Shown here: positions 14,558-22,461 of the stretch, piece by piece
Layout: every line of letters starts with the position of its first letter
Position numbering within the stretch: position 1 is the first letter of the stretch
Assembly: GCA_938036925.1 (NCBI GenBank)
Contig: CALHVU010000055.1
Location: forward strand, 1 to 37,516
Direction of reading: 5' to 3'
DNA: 37,516 nt
DNA from: an uncultured Atopobium sp.
GTDB taxonomy: Bacteria; Actinomycetota; Coriobacteriia; Coriobacteriales; Atopobiaceae
Made by a program: the position numbers and the translations under genes
Notes under the pieces: generated by a model
Seen by the model: the letters and a program-made list of their open reading frames with translations, nothing else
Databases searched by the model: none
Told to the model about the DNA's origin: nothing

Positions 14558-16996
14558 CTATCCCTCAATTTTGACTATCGGAGCAAAGCCCTTCATGAGC
14601 TTCTTTGTCTTATTAGTGCGTGTAAACTTGACCTCAATAGTATCGCCCTGAACTGCTAAAACAACACCTGGACCAAAGGTCTTATGAGACACCTGATCTC
14701 CCACAGCAAAGCTTGCAGAAGCGCGGGCTGGGTCCTTTTGAATAGGAGCTGGACGTGGAGCTGGGGCGCCACCGCTAGAGCGCGTACGAGAACCAAAAAC
14801 GTTTCCACCATAGACTTCTGAACCACGGCCAGAGCCAAAGGTGCCATGACGGTCTCCGCGCTTGGCCCAGCCAACACCGGAAAATCCTGCGGAGCCAACA
14901 CCGATAGCTTTAACGTGCTCCTGAGGAATCTCCCCCACAAAACGCGATACGGGATTAGCCTGAACAGAGCCATAGGTTCTTCTGGTAGACGCATACGTCA
15001 AATACAAGCGTTTGCGCGCACGCGTAATAGCAACATAGGCAAGCCTGCGCTCTTCTTCTAGCTGAGCAGCCTCGGCCTCGTAATTTGCATGAGGGAAGAT
15101 ACCCTCCTCCATGCCAGCAACAAATACTGCTGGGAACTCCAAACCCTTTGCAGCGTGAATGGTCATAAGTGTTACCGCAGAGGTAGAGCCATCCAAACTG
15201 TCAAGGTCAGAACGAAGTGCCAGCCATTCCATAAAGGCTGGAAGCTTCTCAGCAGCAACCTGCGGATGTAGAGCTTCTTCCTGAGGCGCAGGAGCCGTCT
15301 CTACAGCAGCACCAGCGAGTGCGCCGGTAGCAGCATCAAAACCAGCCTCACTCAGCGAAGCTGCATCTTGCGCATCAAGCGCTCCAGCTTCTCTGAGCTG
15401 CTGCAGGCTCTCAAGCGTTTCTTCAACATCGTCGTGAGACTCATCAAACTCTGCTGCAACACCAAAGAATTCTCGAATGTTCTCGATACGTCCGTCAGCC
15501 TCAATGGTATGCTCCGTCTCAAGCGCACGAATAAGACCTGAGCGGTCAATAATTGCCTCTACAACCTCATCAAGCTCACCATCAATATGGCGGCCATGCT
15601 CAATAGCTGACGTAAACTCTACCAGCGCATTTCTTACCTTTGCGGTAAAAATGCCTTCTTCCATCACGCATGCTTCACATGCCGAGAAGAACGACAAACC
15701 GTTATACAGTGCATATGTCTGAATCTTCTGAATACTGGTTGCACCAATACCGCGGCGAGGCGTGTTAATAACGCGCAGTGCAGCCATATCATCATCTGGA
15801 TTGACGACAACTTTGAGGTACGCCATGACATCTCTGATTTCTGCGCGATCAAAGAATCGAGTGCCACCAACAATCTTGTAAGGGACACCAGCTCTGAGCA
15901 ACATATCTTCAAGAATACGAGACTGAGCGTTGGTGCGATAGAACACGGCTATGTTGTCGTACGATGTACCCTTATCGTGCAGTTTTTCTATCTCGGAGCC
16001 AATCCACGCGCCCTCATCACGCTCATCAGATGCCTGATACACCTGGATTTTCTCGCCATCTCCCTCATCGGTAAAAAGACGCTTTGGCTTGCGGTGAGAG
16101 TTATGCGCAACAACTGCATTTGCAGCGGCCAAAATATGGCCTGTTGAGCGGTAGTTTTGCTCTAGCTTAACTACAACTGCTTCCTCATAGTCTTTCTCGA
16201 ACGCCAAGATGTTTTTGATGTCTGCACCACGCCACGAATAAATGGACTGGTCATCATCGCCAACAACCATAAGATTGCGATACTTGGATGCCAAAAGCTT
16301 GGTAATTGCGTACTGGACGCCGTTGGTATCCTGATACTCGTCAACGTTGATATAACGGAAACGCTCCTGGTACTTAGCAAGCACGTCTGGATACTTGGAG
16401 AGCAACTCAAATGCCTTAACCAGAAGGTCGTCAAAATCCATAGCGTTGGCTTTATCTAAGCGAGTCTGAAGCGCACGGTACACGCGAGCCACCACGTGAT
16501 CCATAGGACTTGCTGCCTGAGCCTCTACATCATCAGGATACAGAAGTGCGTTCTTAGCAGCAGAAATCTTAGAGCGGATAGAATTGAGTGGGAACTGACG
16601 AACATCAATATCTAAATCAGACAGAATGGTCTTTACCAGGCGCTTTGAATCGTCATCATCATAGATGGCAAAATTGGAGCCATAACCAAGACGCTCGCCA
16701 TCTTCTCTGAGCAAACGAACACACATAGCGTGGAACGTGCAGACCCACATGCCACGAATATTGTTAGGAAGCAGCGCCTCAAGGCGCTCACGCATCTCTG
16801 CTGCAGCCTTGTTAGTAAACGTAATAGCAAGAATCTGCCAAGGACGAACGCCTTCATCAGCAATCATGTGCGCAATTCTAAACGTCAAAACACGCGTCTT
16901 GCCCGAGCCAGCTCCTGCAAGAACCAACAGAGGTCCCTGAGTTGTCATAACCGCCTGATGCTGGGCAGGATTTAAACCTTCAAGATCAATCTGCAT
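14558..16996 (-). CDS. pcrA: ATP-dependent DNA helicase PcrA/UvrD
   Basis: An 812-aa superfamily 1A 3'-5' helicase involved in DNA repair and in clearing proteins from DNA. Motifs are complete: Q-motif region LNPAQHQAV, Walker A AGAGSGKT (27-34), ITFTNKAAAEM, Walker B VDEYQD (218-223), GDDDQSIYSWRGA (246-259), TLMTIHAAKGLEF and VAITRARKRLYL. An acidic/Ala-rich insert sits at about 525-590. The C-terminal module FAVGDQVSHKTFGPGVV is the Tudor-like domain that contacts RNA polymerase in PcrA. The ATG at 16996 has AAGGA seven bases upstream. It heads the unit with the MscS and mtnN genes. Confidence 0.96.
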   Translation of the reverse strand: MQIDLEGLNPAQHQAVMTTQGPLLVLAGAGSGKTRVLTFRIAHMIADEGVRPWQILAITFTNKAAAEMRERLEALLPNNIRGMWVCTFHAMCVRLLREDGERLGYGSNFAIYDDDDSKRLVKTILSDLDIDVRQFPLNSIRSKISAAKNALLYPDDVEAQAASPMDHVVARVYRALQTRLDKANAMDFDDLLVKAFELLSKYPDVLAKYQERFRYINVDEYQDTNGVQYAITKLLASKYRNLMVVGDDDQSIYSWRGADIKNILAFEKDYEEAVVVKLEQNYRSTGHILAAANAVVAHNSHRKPKRLFTDEGDGEKIQVYQASDERDEGAWIGSEIEKLHDKGTSYDNIAVFYRTNAQSRILEDMLLRAGVPYKIVGGTRFFDRAEIRDVMAYLKVVVNPDDDMAALRVINTPRRGIGATSIQKIQTYALYNGLSFFSACEACVMEEGIFTAKVRNALVEFTSAIEHGRHIDGELDEVVEAIIDRSGLIRALETEHTIEADGRIENIREFFGVAAEFDESHDDVEETLESLQQLREAGALDAQDAASLSEAGFDAATGALAGAAVETAPAPQEEALHPQVAAEKLPAFMEWLALRSDLDSLDGSTSAVTLMTIHAAKGLEFPAVFVAGMEEGIFPHANYEAEAAQLEEERRLAYVAITRARKRLYLTYASTRRTYGSVQANPVSRFVGEIPQEHVKAIGVGSAGFSGVGWAKRGDRHGTFGSGRGSEVYGGNVFGSRTRSSGGAPAPRPAPIQKDPARASASFAVGDQVSHKTFGPGVVLAVQGDTIEVKFTRTNKTKKLMKGFAPIVKIEG

Positions 16997-17085
16997 TGCG
17001 CCATCCTTGTGTCAATCATTCTTAGAGTAAAAGTGTACCCCGATAACCGGACATTAATTGCGCTCGTTTCTGTTGGCTCCACAAT

Positions 17086-17116
17086 AAAAAACCGGCCTTC
17101 GCAAGAAGACCGGTTT
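17086..17116 (-). terminator. Rho-independent terminator after the LPYTG surface protein
   Basis: A 7-bp stem (17089-17095 with 17110-17116), a C-A mismatch and a 4-bp inner stem closed by a four-base loop, followed on the minus strand by TTTTTT. It is 71 bases past the stop of the surface-protein gene and upstream of pcrA. Confidence 0.88.
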
Positions 17117-17186
17117 ATCTGCATCAACGCTGCTAGTGAACTTCTGTGCACGTATAGCGAGAAGATCATCTACTCCAAACGCATGC

Positions 17187-18671
17187 TTAGTTTGTTGAGT
17201 TTGTCTGACGACTCTTTGCGCGAGCAACAACAGCCAGTGCAATCACGCCACCTGCGACACATGCCATAACAATAGCGCTAAGCGAGTGATTCTCATCACC
17301 AGTGTATGGAAGCACAGAGCCCCCATAATACGGGATAGCTGCAGGATTTGGAACTCCTGGGAAGCTTGGAGCAAGAGGACCACCAGGGTTGCCTGGGATG
17401 CTTGGAGTACCAGGATTCTCTGGAGTTACAGGGTTTTCTGGGGTAACAGGAGCAACTGGCTCTGGCTCCCATTCTGCAACAAGAACAACCTTAGGAGTGG
17501 CGGTGGTAAGGGTTACCTGATCTCCTGCCTGGTAGGTAGTACCGTCAAGCTTCCAGCCCTTAAAGATGTAGCCATCACGAGTTGGAACGGTTGCAGAAAC
17601 TGTCTCGTTCTTAGGATCAGTAAGAGAATCAGCAGTGTTGCTATCAATACCAAAGTAACCGCTCTGTGCTGCAGGAGCACCAGTACCACCGTTTGCGTCG
17701 TAGCTGAGCTCATACTCCTGGTTCCAAACGGCAGTCAGGGTATAAGGGCTTCTCATGTTAAAGACTGTAGTTTCAGAAACATAGCGCTTATCGCCAGCTG
17801 GGTTGTTGTTTGCATCTGCAGGAACAGCAGATGCACCAACGTAGCGGAAGTGGTTATCAACGTAAGAACGCTTCCAGAACTCAAACTTATAGCCATCGCG
17901 GACAGGCAGGTCCTCAATGATGTTGTACTCAGCAAAGCCGTAGGTACGAGGGTTATTTGGAGTCTTGGACTCTGTATAGGTTGCGTTGCCGTAGATGGTG
18001 CCGCCATTTGCGTCATAAATGAGCTGGTTAACTGCAGATGGTGTTGGAGAAGGCGTAGGAGTTGGGGTAGTCTCTGCAGGAATAACGTGGATGTGATAGC
18101 CAACCCACATGAGGTGAGTGGTGTTACCACCAACGTTAGCTGGATCAGAGGAATCTCCCTGCATAGTAACAAGGAAGAAAACGGTAGCAGGCTGGTTAGC
18201 AGGAGTTACTTGACGGCCAGTGAACTGAAAATAGAACTGACCACCATTGTTGGTAACAGTATTGCTGTTTCCATAGAATGCATACGTAAAGTCATTATCA
18301 GTAGCTGGAAGCTCTGGATAAGGAGCGGCGGTAACCAGCGTAGTAGTTACGCTAAAAGGTGCAAAACCAGGGCGAGTAGTGGTGTAGTGAGAATACGCAC
18401 CGGTGTCTCTAATGGTCTGACCAACGCGAACGACAATCTCACCATACTGACCAGGAACAGGGGTCTGGTGGCCAGAATGCTGAGGGTTGTCTGTAAGGAC
18501 CCTGGATGTATCGGCATTACCGTCAGCCGAGAAAACAGAAACCTTTACACCTGGTGTAGATGTATCAATACTGTCTGCAAATGCAAGTTTTGGTGCAGAA
18601 ACTGCAAGAACTGCAACAAGCGCAAGCGCAAGCGTGCACGCAATTCTCTGAAGCGTCTTAATGTGGCGCAT
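17187..18671 (-). CDS. LPxTG surface protein with InlB-type repeats
   Basis: A 494-aa exported protein. The signal peptide is residues 1 to about 32 (AFA|D). A beta-rich domain of unknown family covers about 35-205 and is followed by a PTPTPSPTPS linker. Two Listeria-Bacteroides (InlB B) repeats then start with YDANGGT and contain VRDGYKFEFW or TRDGYIFKGW (about 218-315 and 325-405). A Pro/Gly-rich stalk (PENPVTPENPGTP) leads to the sortase motif LPYTGD at about 454, a hydrophobic segment and a basic tail, so it should be covalently attached to the wall. The ATG at 18671 has a perfect AAGGAGG site. An adhesin role is inferred. It is a single-gene unit ending at the terminator near 17100. Confidence 0.9.
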   Translation of the reverse strand: MRHIKTLQRIACTLALALVAVLAVSAPKLAFADSIDTSTPGVKVSVFSADGNADTSRVLTDNPQHSGHQTPVPGQYGEIVVRVGQTIRDTGAYSHYTTTRPGFAPFSVTTTLVTAAPYPELPATDNDFTYAFYGNSNTVTNNGGQFYFQFTGRQVTPANQPATVFFLVTMQGDSSDPANVGGNTTHLMWVGYHIHVIPAETTPTPTPSPTPSAVNQLIYDANGGTIYGNATYTESKTPNNPRTYGFAEYNIIEDLPVRDGYKFEFWKRSYVDNHFRYVGASAVPADANNNPAGDKRYVSETTVFNMRSPYTLTAVWNQEYELSYDANGGTGAPAAQSGYFGIDSNTADSLTDPKNETVSATVPTRDGYIFKGWKLDGTTYQAGDQVTLTTATPKVVLVAEWEPEPVAPVTPENPVTPENPGTPSIPGNPGGPLAPSFPGVPNPAAIPYYGGSVLPYTGDENHSLSAIVMACVAGGVIALAVVARAKSRQTNSTN

Positions 18672-18828
18672 GAAACCTCCTTAGTACTAATTCATTCAAC
18701 TAGTAACAAATACAGTCAAAATTCAGCTGTAAGAGCATAAAGGGCAAGACAGTTTCCCGTAAATGCGACCACAGAGATTACATATATCTTTCATAGGTTT
18801 TCCACGCTTTTTCCATATGTTTTGCGCA

Positions 18829-18859
18829 TAAAAAAGCGCGGCGAGAAACTCACCGCGCG
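18829..18859 (-). terminator. Rho-independent terminator after uppP, containing the CGAGAA motif
   Basis: Stem GCGCGG/CCGCGC (18836-18841 with 18853-18858), then a C-A mismatch and GAG/CTC closed by AAA, followed on the minus strand by six T. One arm contains GGCGAGAA (18840-18847), the octamer over-represented in this window. Confidence 0.9.
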
Positions 18860-18894
18860 TAAATGCATAGGTAGTAATGCTTGTAAGTCAAAAA

Positions 18895-19827
18895 CTACTT
18901 AACAAGCAGGAAGTATGCAATAACAGCAATACCCAAAATAATACGGTACACACCAAAAGGCTTGAAATCATGCTTGCGGACATAACCCATAAGCGCGCGA
19001 ACCATAACCAGCGAAACAATAAAGGCTACCAGGCAACCTACACCCAGAATAACTGCCTCGGGAATGGTAAAGGTATTGCCCTTCATAAAGTAGCGTACAA
19101 GTCTCAATGCAGAAGCGCCGGCCATAGTAGGAATAGCCAGGAAGAACGTAAACTCAGCAGCCACTGCTCTCGAGCAACCAAGTGCTAAACCGCCCAGGAT
19201 GGTTGCACCAGATCTTGAAGTACCTGGAACAATTGCAAGTACTTGGAAAACGCCAATTCCAAGCGCGGTCTTCCAGTCCAGGTTGTCAATGTCTTGTACG
19301 CGGGCCAGGTTGTCGGCAGAGGGGGCCTTAAGGGATGCTGCAGCATCTGGGCTCATGTGCTTGCCTCGGGGCACCTCAACCTTTACTGCTGCAGCGACCT
19401 TCTCGCGATGTAGCTCAAGCACTATGAAGATGATGCCGTAGAAAATAAGGGTTGCAGCAATAACAAAAGGGCTTCCAAGATGCTCTTCAATGAAGTCGTT
19501 GAGCGGCAGGCCAATTGCCGCAGCAGGAACGCAGCTGACCACCACTTTTGCCCAGAGTTTCCAGGTAGAGCGCTTCTCGTCCTTAGATTTCTTTGGCGAG
19601 AAGGGATTGAGCTTGTGGAAAAATCCCACACATACTGCAAGAATTGCGCCAAGCTGAATAACTACTAGGAACATATTCCAAAAGTCTTCAGAGACGTTGA
19701 GTGGTAAAAACTGATTGAGCAGAAGCATATGGCCTGTTGATGAGATAGGTAGCCACTCGGTAATACCCTCAACTACGCCAAATAACGCTGATTTAAGCGC
19801 TTCAATCCACAAAATTGCCGACTCCAC
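18895..19827 (-). CDS. uppP: Undecaprenyl-diphosphatase (BacA/UppP)
   Basis: A 310-aa integral membrane phosphatase that recycles undecaprenyl pyrophosphate, the lipid carrier of wall synthesis. Both catalytic signatures are present: EGITEWLPISSTGH (20-33) and PGTSRSGAT (201-209). Compared with the usual length of about 270 residues it carries an extra hydrophilic loop at about 140-182 (Lys/Ala-rich, containing Val-Pro-Arg and Ser-Ala-Asp segments) between two membrane segments. The start is the GTG at 19827 with AAGGAGG five bases upstream. It is transcribed divergently from the PcsB-like gene. A possible -10 (TACAAT) lies at 19859-19864. Confidence 0.94.
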   Translation of the reverse strand: MESAILWIEALKSALFGVVEGITEWLPISSTGHMLLLNQFLPLNVSEDFWNMFLVVIQLGAILAVCVGFFHKLNPFSPKKSKDEKRSTWKLWAKVVVSCVPAAAIGLPLNDFIEEHLGSPFVIAATLIFYGIIFIVLELHREKVAAAVKVEVPRGKHMSPDAAASLKAPSADNLARVQDIDNLDWKTALGIGVFQVLAIVPGTSRSGATILGGLALGCSRAVAAEFTFFLAIPTMAGASALRLVRYFMKGNTFTIPEAVILGVGCLVAFIVSLVMVRALMGYVRKHDFKPFGVYRIILGIAVIAYFLLVK

Positions 19828-19858
19828 TAAAACCTCCTTGGGGACTGATTACGAACCT

Positions 19859-19864
19859 ATTGTA
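19859..19864 (-). promoter_or_regulatory. Possible -10 element for uppP
   Basis: TACAAT on the minus strand, 32 bases before the uppP start, in the context TTGCGTACAATAG. Nearly the same context, TTGCCGTACAATAG, precedes deoC. No good -35 is seen. Confidence 0.35.
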
Positions 19865-19935
19865 CGCAATCCGTTCGCCCTTTCTTTTCCTACCGTTCAC
19901 GGTTTTACCTAACGACTTTACTACTTTAAAAGTGC

Positions 19936-19981
19936 CTTGTTTTCTGCAAAGTTGGCATTTGGAGCCAAAAACAAGTAGAAT
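19936..19981 (+). promoter_or_regulatory. Candidate promoter with overlapping dyad, PcsB-like gene
   Basis: TTGGCA (19952-19957) and TAGAAT (19976-19981) are 18 bases apart. The -35 lies inside a dyad: CTTGTTTT (19936-19943) pairs with AAAACAAG (19968-19975), and TTGGC pairs with GCCAA inside it. A regulator binding the dyad could block the promoter. Transcription from here would give a leader of about 130 bases. Confidence 0.4.
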
Positions 19982-20007
19982 TGACAACCTCGCACGAGCG
20001 GAGAGAA

Positions 20008-20116
20008 GCGATTATGCGTATTTTTGAGGTCAAGTGTTATCTGACCTTGCGCTTGAAGCCAGTAATGAGCGGATGGCACTAACTGCGCACTAATCGGAAG
20101 CCCCCAATCGCGGAGG
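20008..20116 (+). promoter_or_regulatory. Candidate structured leader / switch RNA before the PcsB-like gene
   Basis: Two mutually exclusive long-range helices share the same 5' strand. Helix A pairs 20009-20018 with 20086-20096 (10 bp, one bulged C). Helix B pairs GCGATT (20008-20013) with AATCGC (20106-20111), directly next to the GGAGG ribosome site (20112-20116). A local hairpin AGGTCA/TGACCT (20027-20032 with 20042-20047) lies between. This is the geometry of a translational switch. It does not match the ydaO (c-di-AMP) consensus as I know it. Hand-folded only. Confidence 0.35.
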
Positions 20117-20121
20117 TCGAT

Positions 20122-21195
20122 TTGAACAAATATATGCGTCACAGACGCTTACCTTCATGCTCTACCCTTATGACAGCACTCCTTGCAGTAGTGCTTGTTG
20201 TTAATACCTTTTTGTTTGGCGTCTCAAGAGCTCAGGCAGAGACTCTTGAAGAGCTCCAGGCCAAGGTAGAGCAGACCAATTCTGATTACGATGCCGCTAA
20301 CCAGCGCGTAGCTGAGCTGCAAAAGCAGATTGCAGACAACGAGGCTCGTATTGCAGAGATTGAACAGCAACTCCCAGAGCAGCGCTTAAAAGCTGCAGAG
20401 TCCATTAGAACAATGTATCGCATGCAGCAGGGCTCCATGGGAATTATTGATCTGCTTTTGTCGGCAGATAACTTTAATGATTTGATTGCTGTTGTTCAGT
20501 ATCTTGAGATTATCCAGAACAAAAATTCAGATGCTATCAACCACCTGGTTGATCTTAGCAAAGAACTTTCTGAGACTCAGTCATCTTTAAATGCACAGAT
20601 GGCAGAAGCAGAGGAGCAGAAGAAGGCTGCTGAGGATGCTATGAATGCAGCAATTGCAACAAGAGAGCAGTTGCAGGCTGAGCAGGCTGCGCAGGCAGCA
20701 GCAGAGGCAGCAGCTGCAGAAGAGGCTCTGAAAGAAGCTTCTACTGAGACTACCTTTACCAACGCTTCTGGTAATACCACTGAGGTCACTACCCCATCAA
20801 CTCCTTCGGCTCAAAATGTTGACTGGTCAAGCGATAAGACCAACTTTGTAAGCAGCTGGGGCGCTCGAATTGACGCCTATCTTGCTGGCTCCCCTCTTGC
20901 TGGCTACGGCTCAACCTTTGCCGAGGCTGCATGGGCCTACGGCGTTGATCCGCGTTTATCGCCTGCTATTTCTGCAGTTGAGAGTACAAAGGGTAGGTAT
21001 AACTTCCTCCCCTACAACGCATGGGGCTGGGGCTCTTCAAGCTGGGGTAGCTGGGAAGAGGCTATCTGGGATCACACAGCTGGTCTTGCTGCTGGTTACG
21101 GCGGAAGGCTTTCTGTCTCTGGCGCTGCAAAGTACAACCCAGCAAATCCAAACGGCTGGTACTCGGCGGTTCTTACGCAGATGGAACTCATCTAA
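20122..21195 (+). CDS. PcsB-like coiled-coil protein with lysozyme-like C-terminal domain
   Basis: A 357-aa exported cell-wall protein. The signal peptide is residues 1-39 (cut at AQA|E). A long coiled coil (about 41-205) resembles the N-terminal part of PcsB/CwlO-type division proteins and ends in a Glu/Ala-rich stretch. A short Thr/Ser linker leads to a domain (about 240-357) that looks like a lysozyme/transglycosylase or glucosaminidase fold, with Glu287 in SAVEST as possible catalytic acid, then NAWGWGSSSWGSW and HTAGLAAGYGG. I accept the TTG start at 20122 because GGAGG is exactly five bases upstream, whereas the next ATG (20134) is 17 bases away. A role in peptidoglycan remodelling at division is inferred. 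It is divergent from uppP. Confidence 0.8.
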   Translation: MNKYMRHRRLPSCSTLMTALLAVVLVVNTFLFGVSRAQAETLEELQAKVEQTNSDYDAANQRVAELQKQIADNEARIAEIEQQLPEQRLKAAESIRTMYRMQQGSMGIIDLLLSADNFNDLIAVVQYLEIIQNKNSDAINHLVDLSKELSETQSSLNAQMAEAEEQKKAAEDAMNAAIATREQLQAEQAAQAAAEAAAAEEALKEASTETTFTNASGNTTEVTTPSTPSAQNVDWSSDKTNFVSSWGARIDAYLAGSPLAGYGSTFAEAAWAYGVDPRLSPAISAVESTKGRYNFLPYNAWGWGSSSWGSWEEAIWDHTAGLAAGYGGRLSVSGAAKYNPANPNGWYSAVLTQMELI

Positions 21196-21226
21196 GCCTC
21201 TGGCCACACAACCTTTAGAGAACGTT

Positions 21227-21258
21227 AATACCCCGCAGCTTACCTGCGGGGTATTTGT
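21227..21258 (+). terminator. Terminator shared by convergent genes
   Basis: A perfect 12-bp stem (21227-21238 with 21244-21255) with the loop CTTAC and a short T-rich tail. It lies between the ends of the PcsB-like gene (21195) and the EamA gene (21271), so it can serve both strands. Confidence 0.85.
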
Positions 21259-21270
21259 TGTCGGGTGCGA

Positions 21271-22266
21271 CTAGGCGGTGAGCACGACCATCGCTAGGAT
21301 GAGGGCAAAGCCGATGAGGTCGGCAACGCTAAAGGTGATTCCTAGCACCAGTACGGTGGTGATGGTTGCCATAACGGGCTCGATAGTACCCAGCAGGACC
21401 GCTCTAAGTGAGCCTGCGTCCTTAACGCCCTGCAGGTAGAGACCGTACGCCAAGAAGGTTCCCACCAGCACACCAATAACTACCAGCAAAACACCAAAGG
21501 CGTCCAGCTGAGGCATATGGTTCCAGGGCTGATAAAACACGGCAATGAGCGTGCCTGAGAACAGAAAAGCTAGGCCATTAACGGTAAAGCTTCCCCACTT
21601 TTCCATCAGAGGCTTTGGCAAAATCGAAAGAGCTGCCTGAGCAAACGCGCACATAACGCCCCAGAAAATACCTGATGTTGGCAGGTTAAGCGTGCCGGGA
21701 TTTCCTCCTGTTACCAAAAGATACGTGCCAATAAGCGCCAAAACAATACCAAGAATCTCGCGGCGGCGGGGCCAGCGCCTACCAACCACGCACACAAAGG
21801 CCAAAACGCCCAACATGCCCAACGACTGCATGATGGTTGCAGTTCCAGAATTAGTGGCATTAACTGCATAAATGTAAGCAACCTGCGAGAATAGAATGGC
21901 AAACAAGCTGACTACAAAAATCTTTACCAACTCTTTTGGCTGCTTAATGACGGTTGTGAGATTTTTTCTATCAAACGCAAAAGCAGTTCCCAAGAATAAC
22001 CAGCAGGCACAAAGCTCGCGAATATCAATCAGCCACATGGGATCAACATGATAGGTATCGAGCAGGTATTTTGCGGCGGTTCCAAATGCGCCCCAGGAAG
22101 CTCCGCCAATCAAGACAAACAGCATTCCTCGATAGATTTTCTTCTTATTATCAGGGGTTATTTCAGCGTCATCGCTTCCAAGTGCTTCCTCTTCTGCAGA
22201 AGTCTCTGTAGCATCTGCGGCCTTGGAAGACTCCACATCGCTCTCATGAGAAATGAAATCATTCAT
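21271..22266 (-). CDS. EamA-family (DMT superfamily) transporter
   Basis: A 331-aa membrane protein with ten predicted hydrophobic segments in two EamA halves, preceded by an acidic cytoplasmic N-terminus of about 40 residues. Typical features are GGASWGAFGTAAKYLL near the first segment and the second-half motif LLGTIEPVMATITTVLVLG, the conserved Glu-Pro of the family. Substrates of such drug/metabolite transporters are diverse (amino acids, nucleosides, other metabolites) and cannot be told here. The start at 22266 has only a weak ribosome site (GAAAG about 12 bases away). It is divergent from the M16C gene. Confidence 0.88.
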   Translation of the reverse strand: MNDFISHESDVESSKAADATETSAEEEALGSDDAEITPDNKKKIYRGMLFVLIGGASWGAFGTAAKYLLDTYHVDPMWLIDIRELCACWLFLGTAFAFDRKNLTTVIKQPKELVKIFVVSLFAILFSQVAYIYAVNATNSGTATIMQSLGMLGVLAFVCVVGRRWPRRREILGIVLALIGTYLLVTGGNPGTLNLPTSGIFWGVMCAFAQAALSILPKPLMEKWGSFTVNGLAFLFSGTLIAVFYQPWNHMPQLDAFGVLLVVIGVLVGTFLAYGLYLQGVKDAGSLRAVLLGTIEPVMATITTVLVLGITFSVADLIGFALILAMVVLTA

Positions 22267-22461
22267 CTGGGTATAAATCTTTCATTACAAAACACGGATA
22301 CAAGTGTCACTTTTTCTCTGACGCAGTAGTATCACAATAACAAAAATCCACCTTACCCTGGTCCGCGCAGAGCCTTAGGTCTCTAAACGGTCCCGTTAAG
22401 GCAAGATGGTCCCAAAAACGGCAATGATACTCACGTAAGTTTTCGTATAGATTGGCAGCTT

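Noticed and set aside
17286..18740. 484-aa open frame antisense to the LPYTG surface protein
   Set aside because: Cys/Ser/Arg/Asn-rich nonsense composition; the minus-strand gene has a signal peptide, repeats and a sorting motif.
20008..20116. ydaO-type c-di-AMP riboswitch before the wall hydrolase gene
   Set aside because: The conserved ydaO sequence blocks are not present, although position and gene type would fit.
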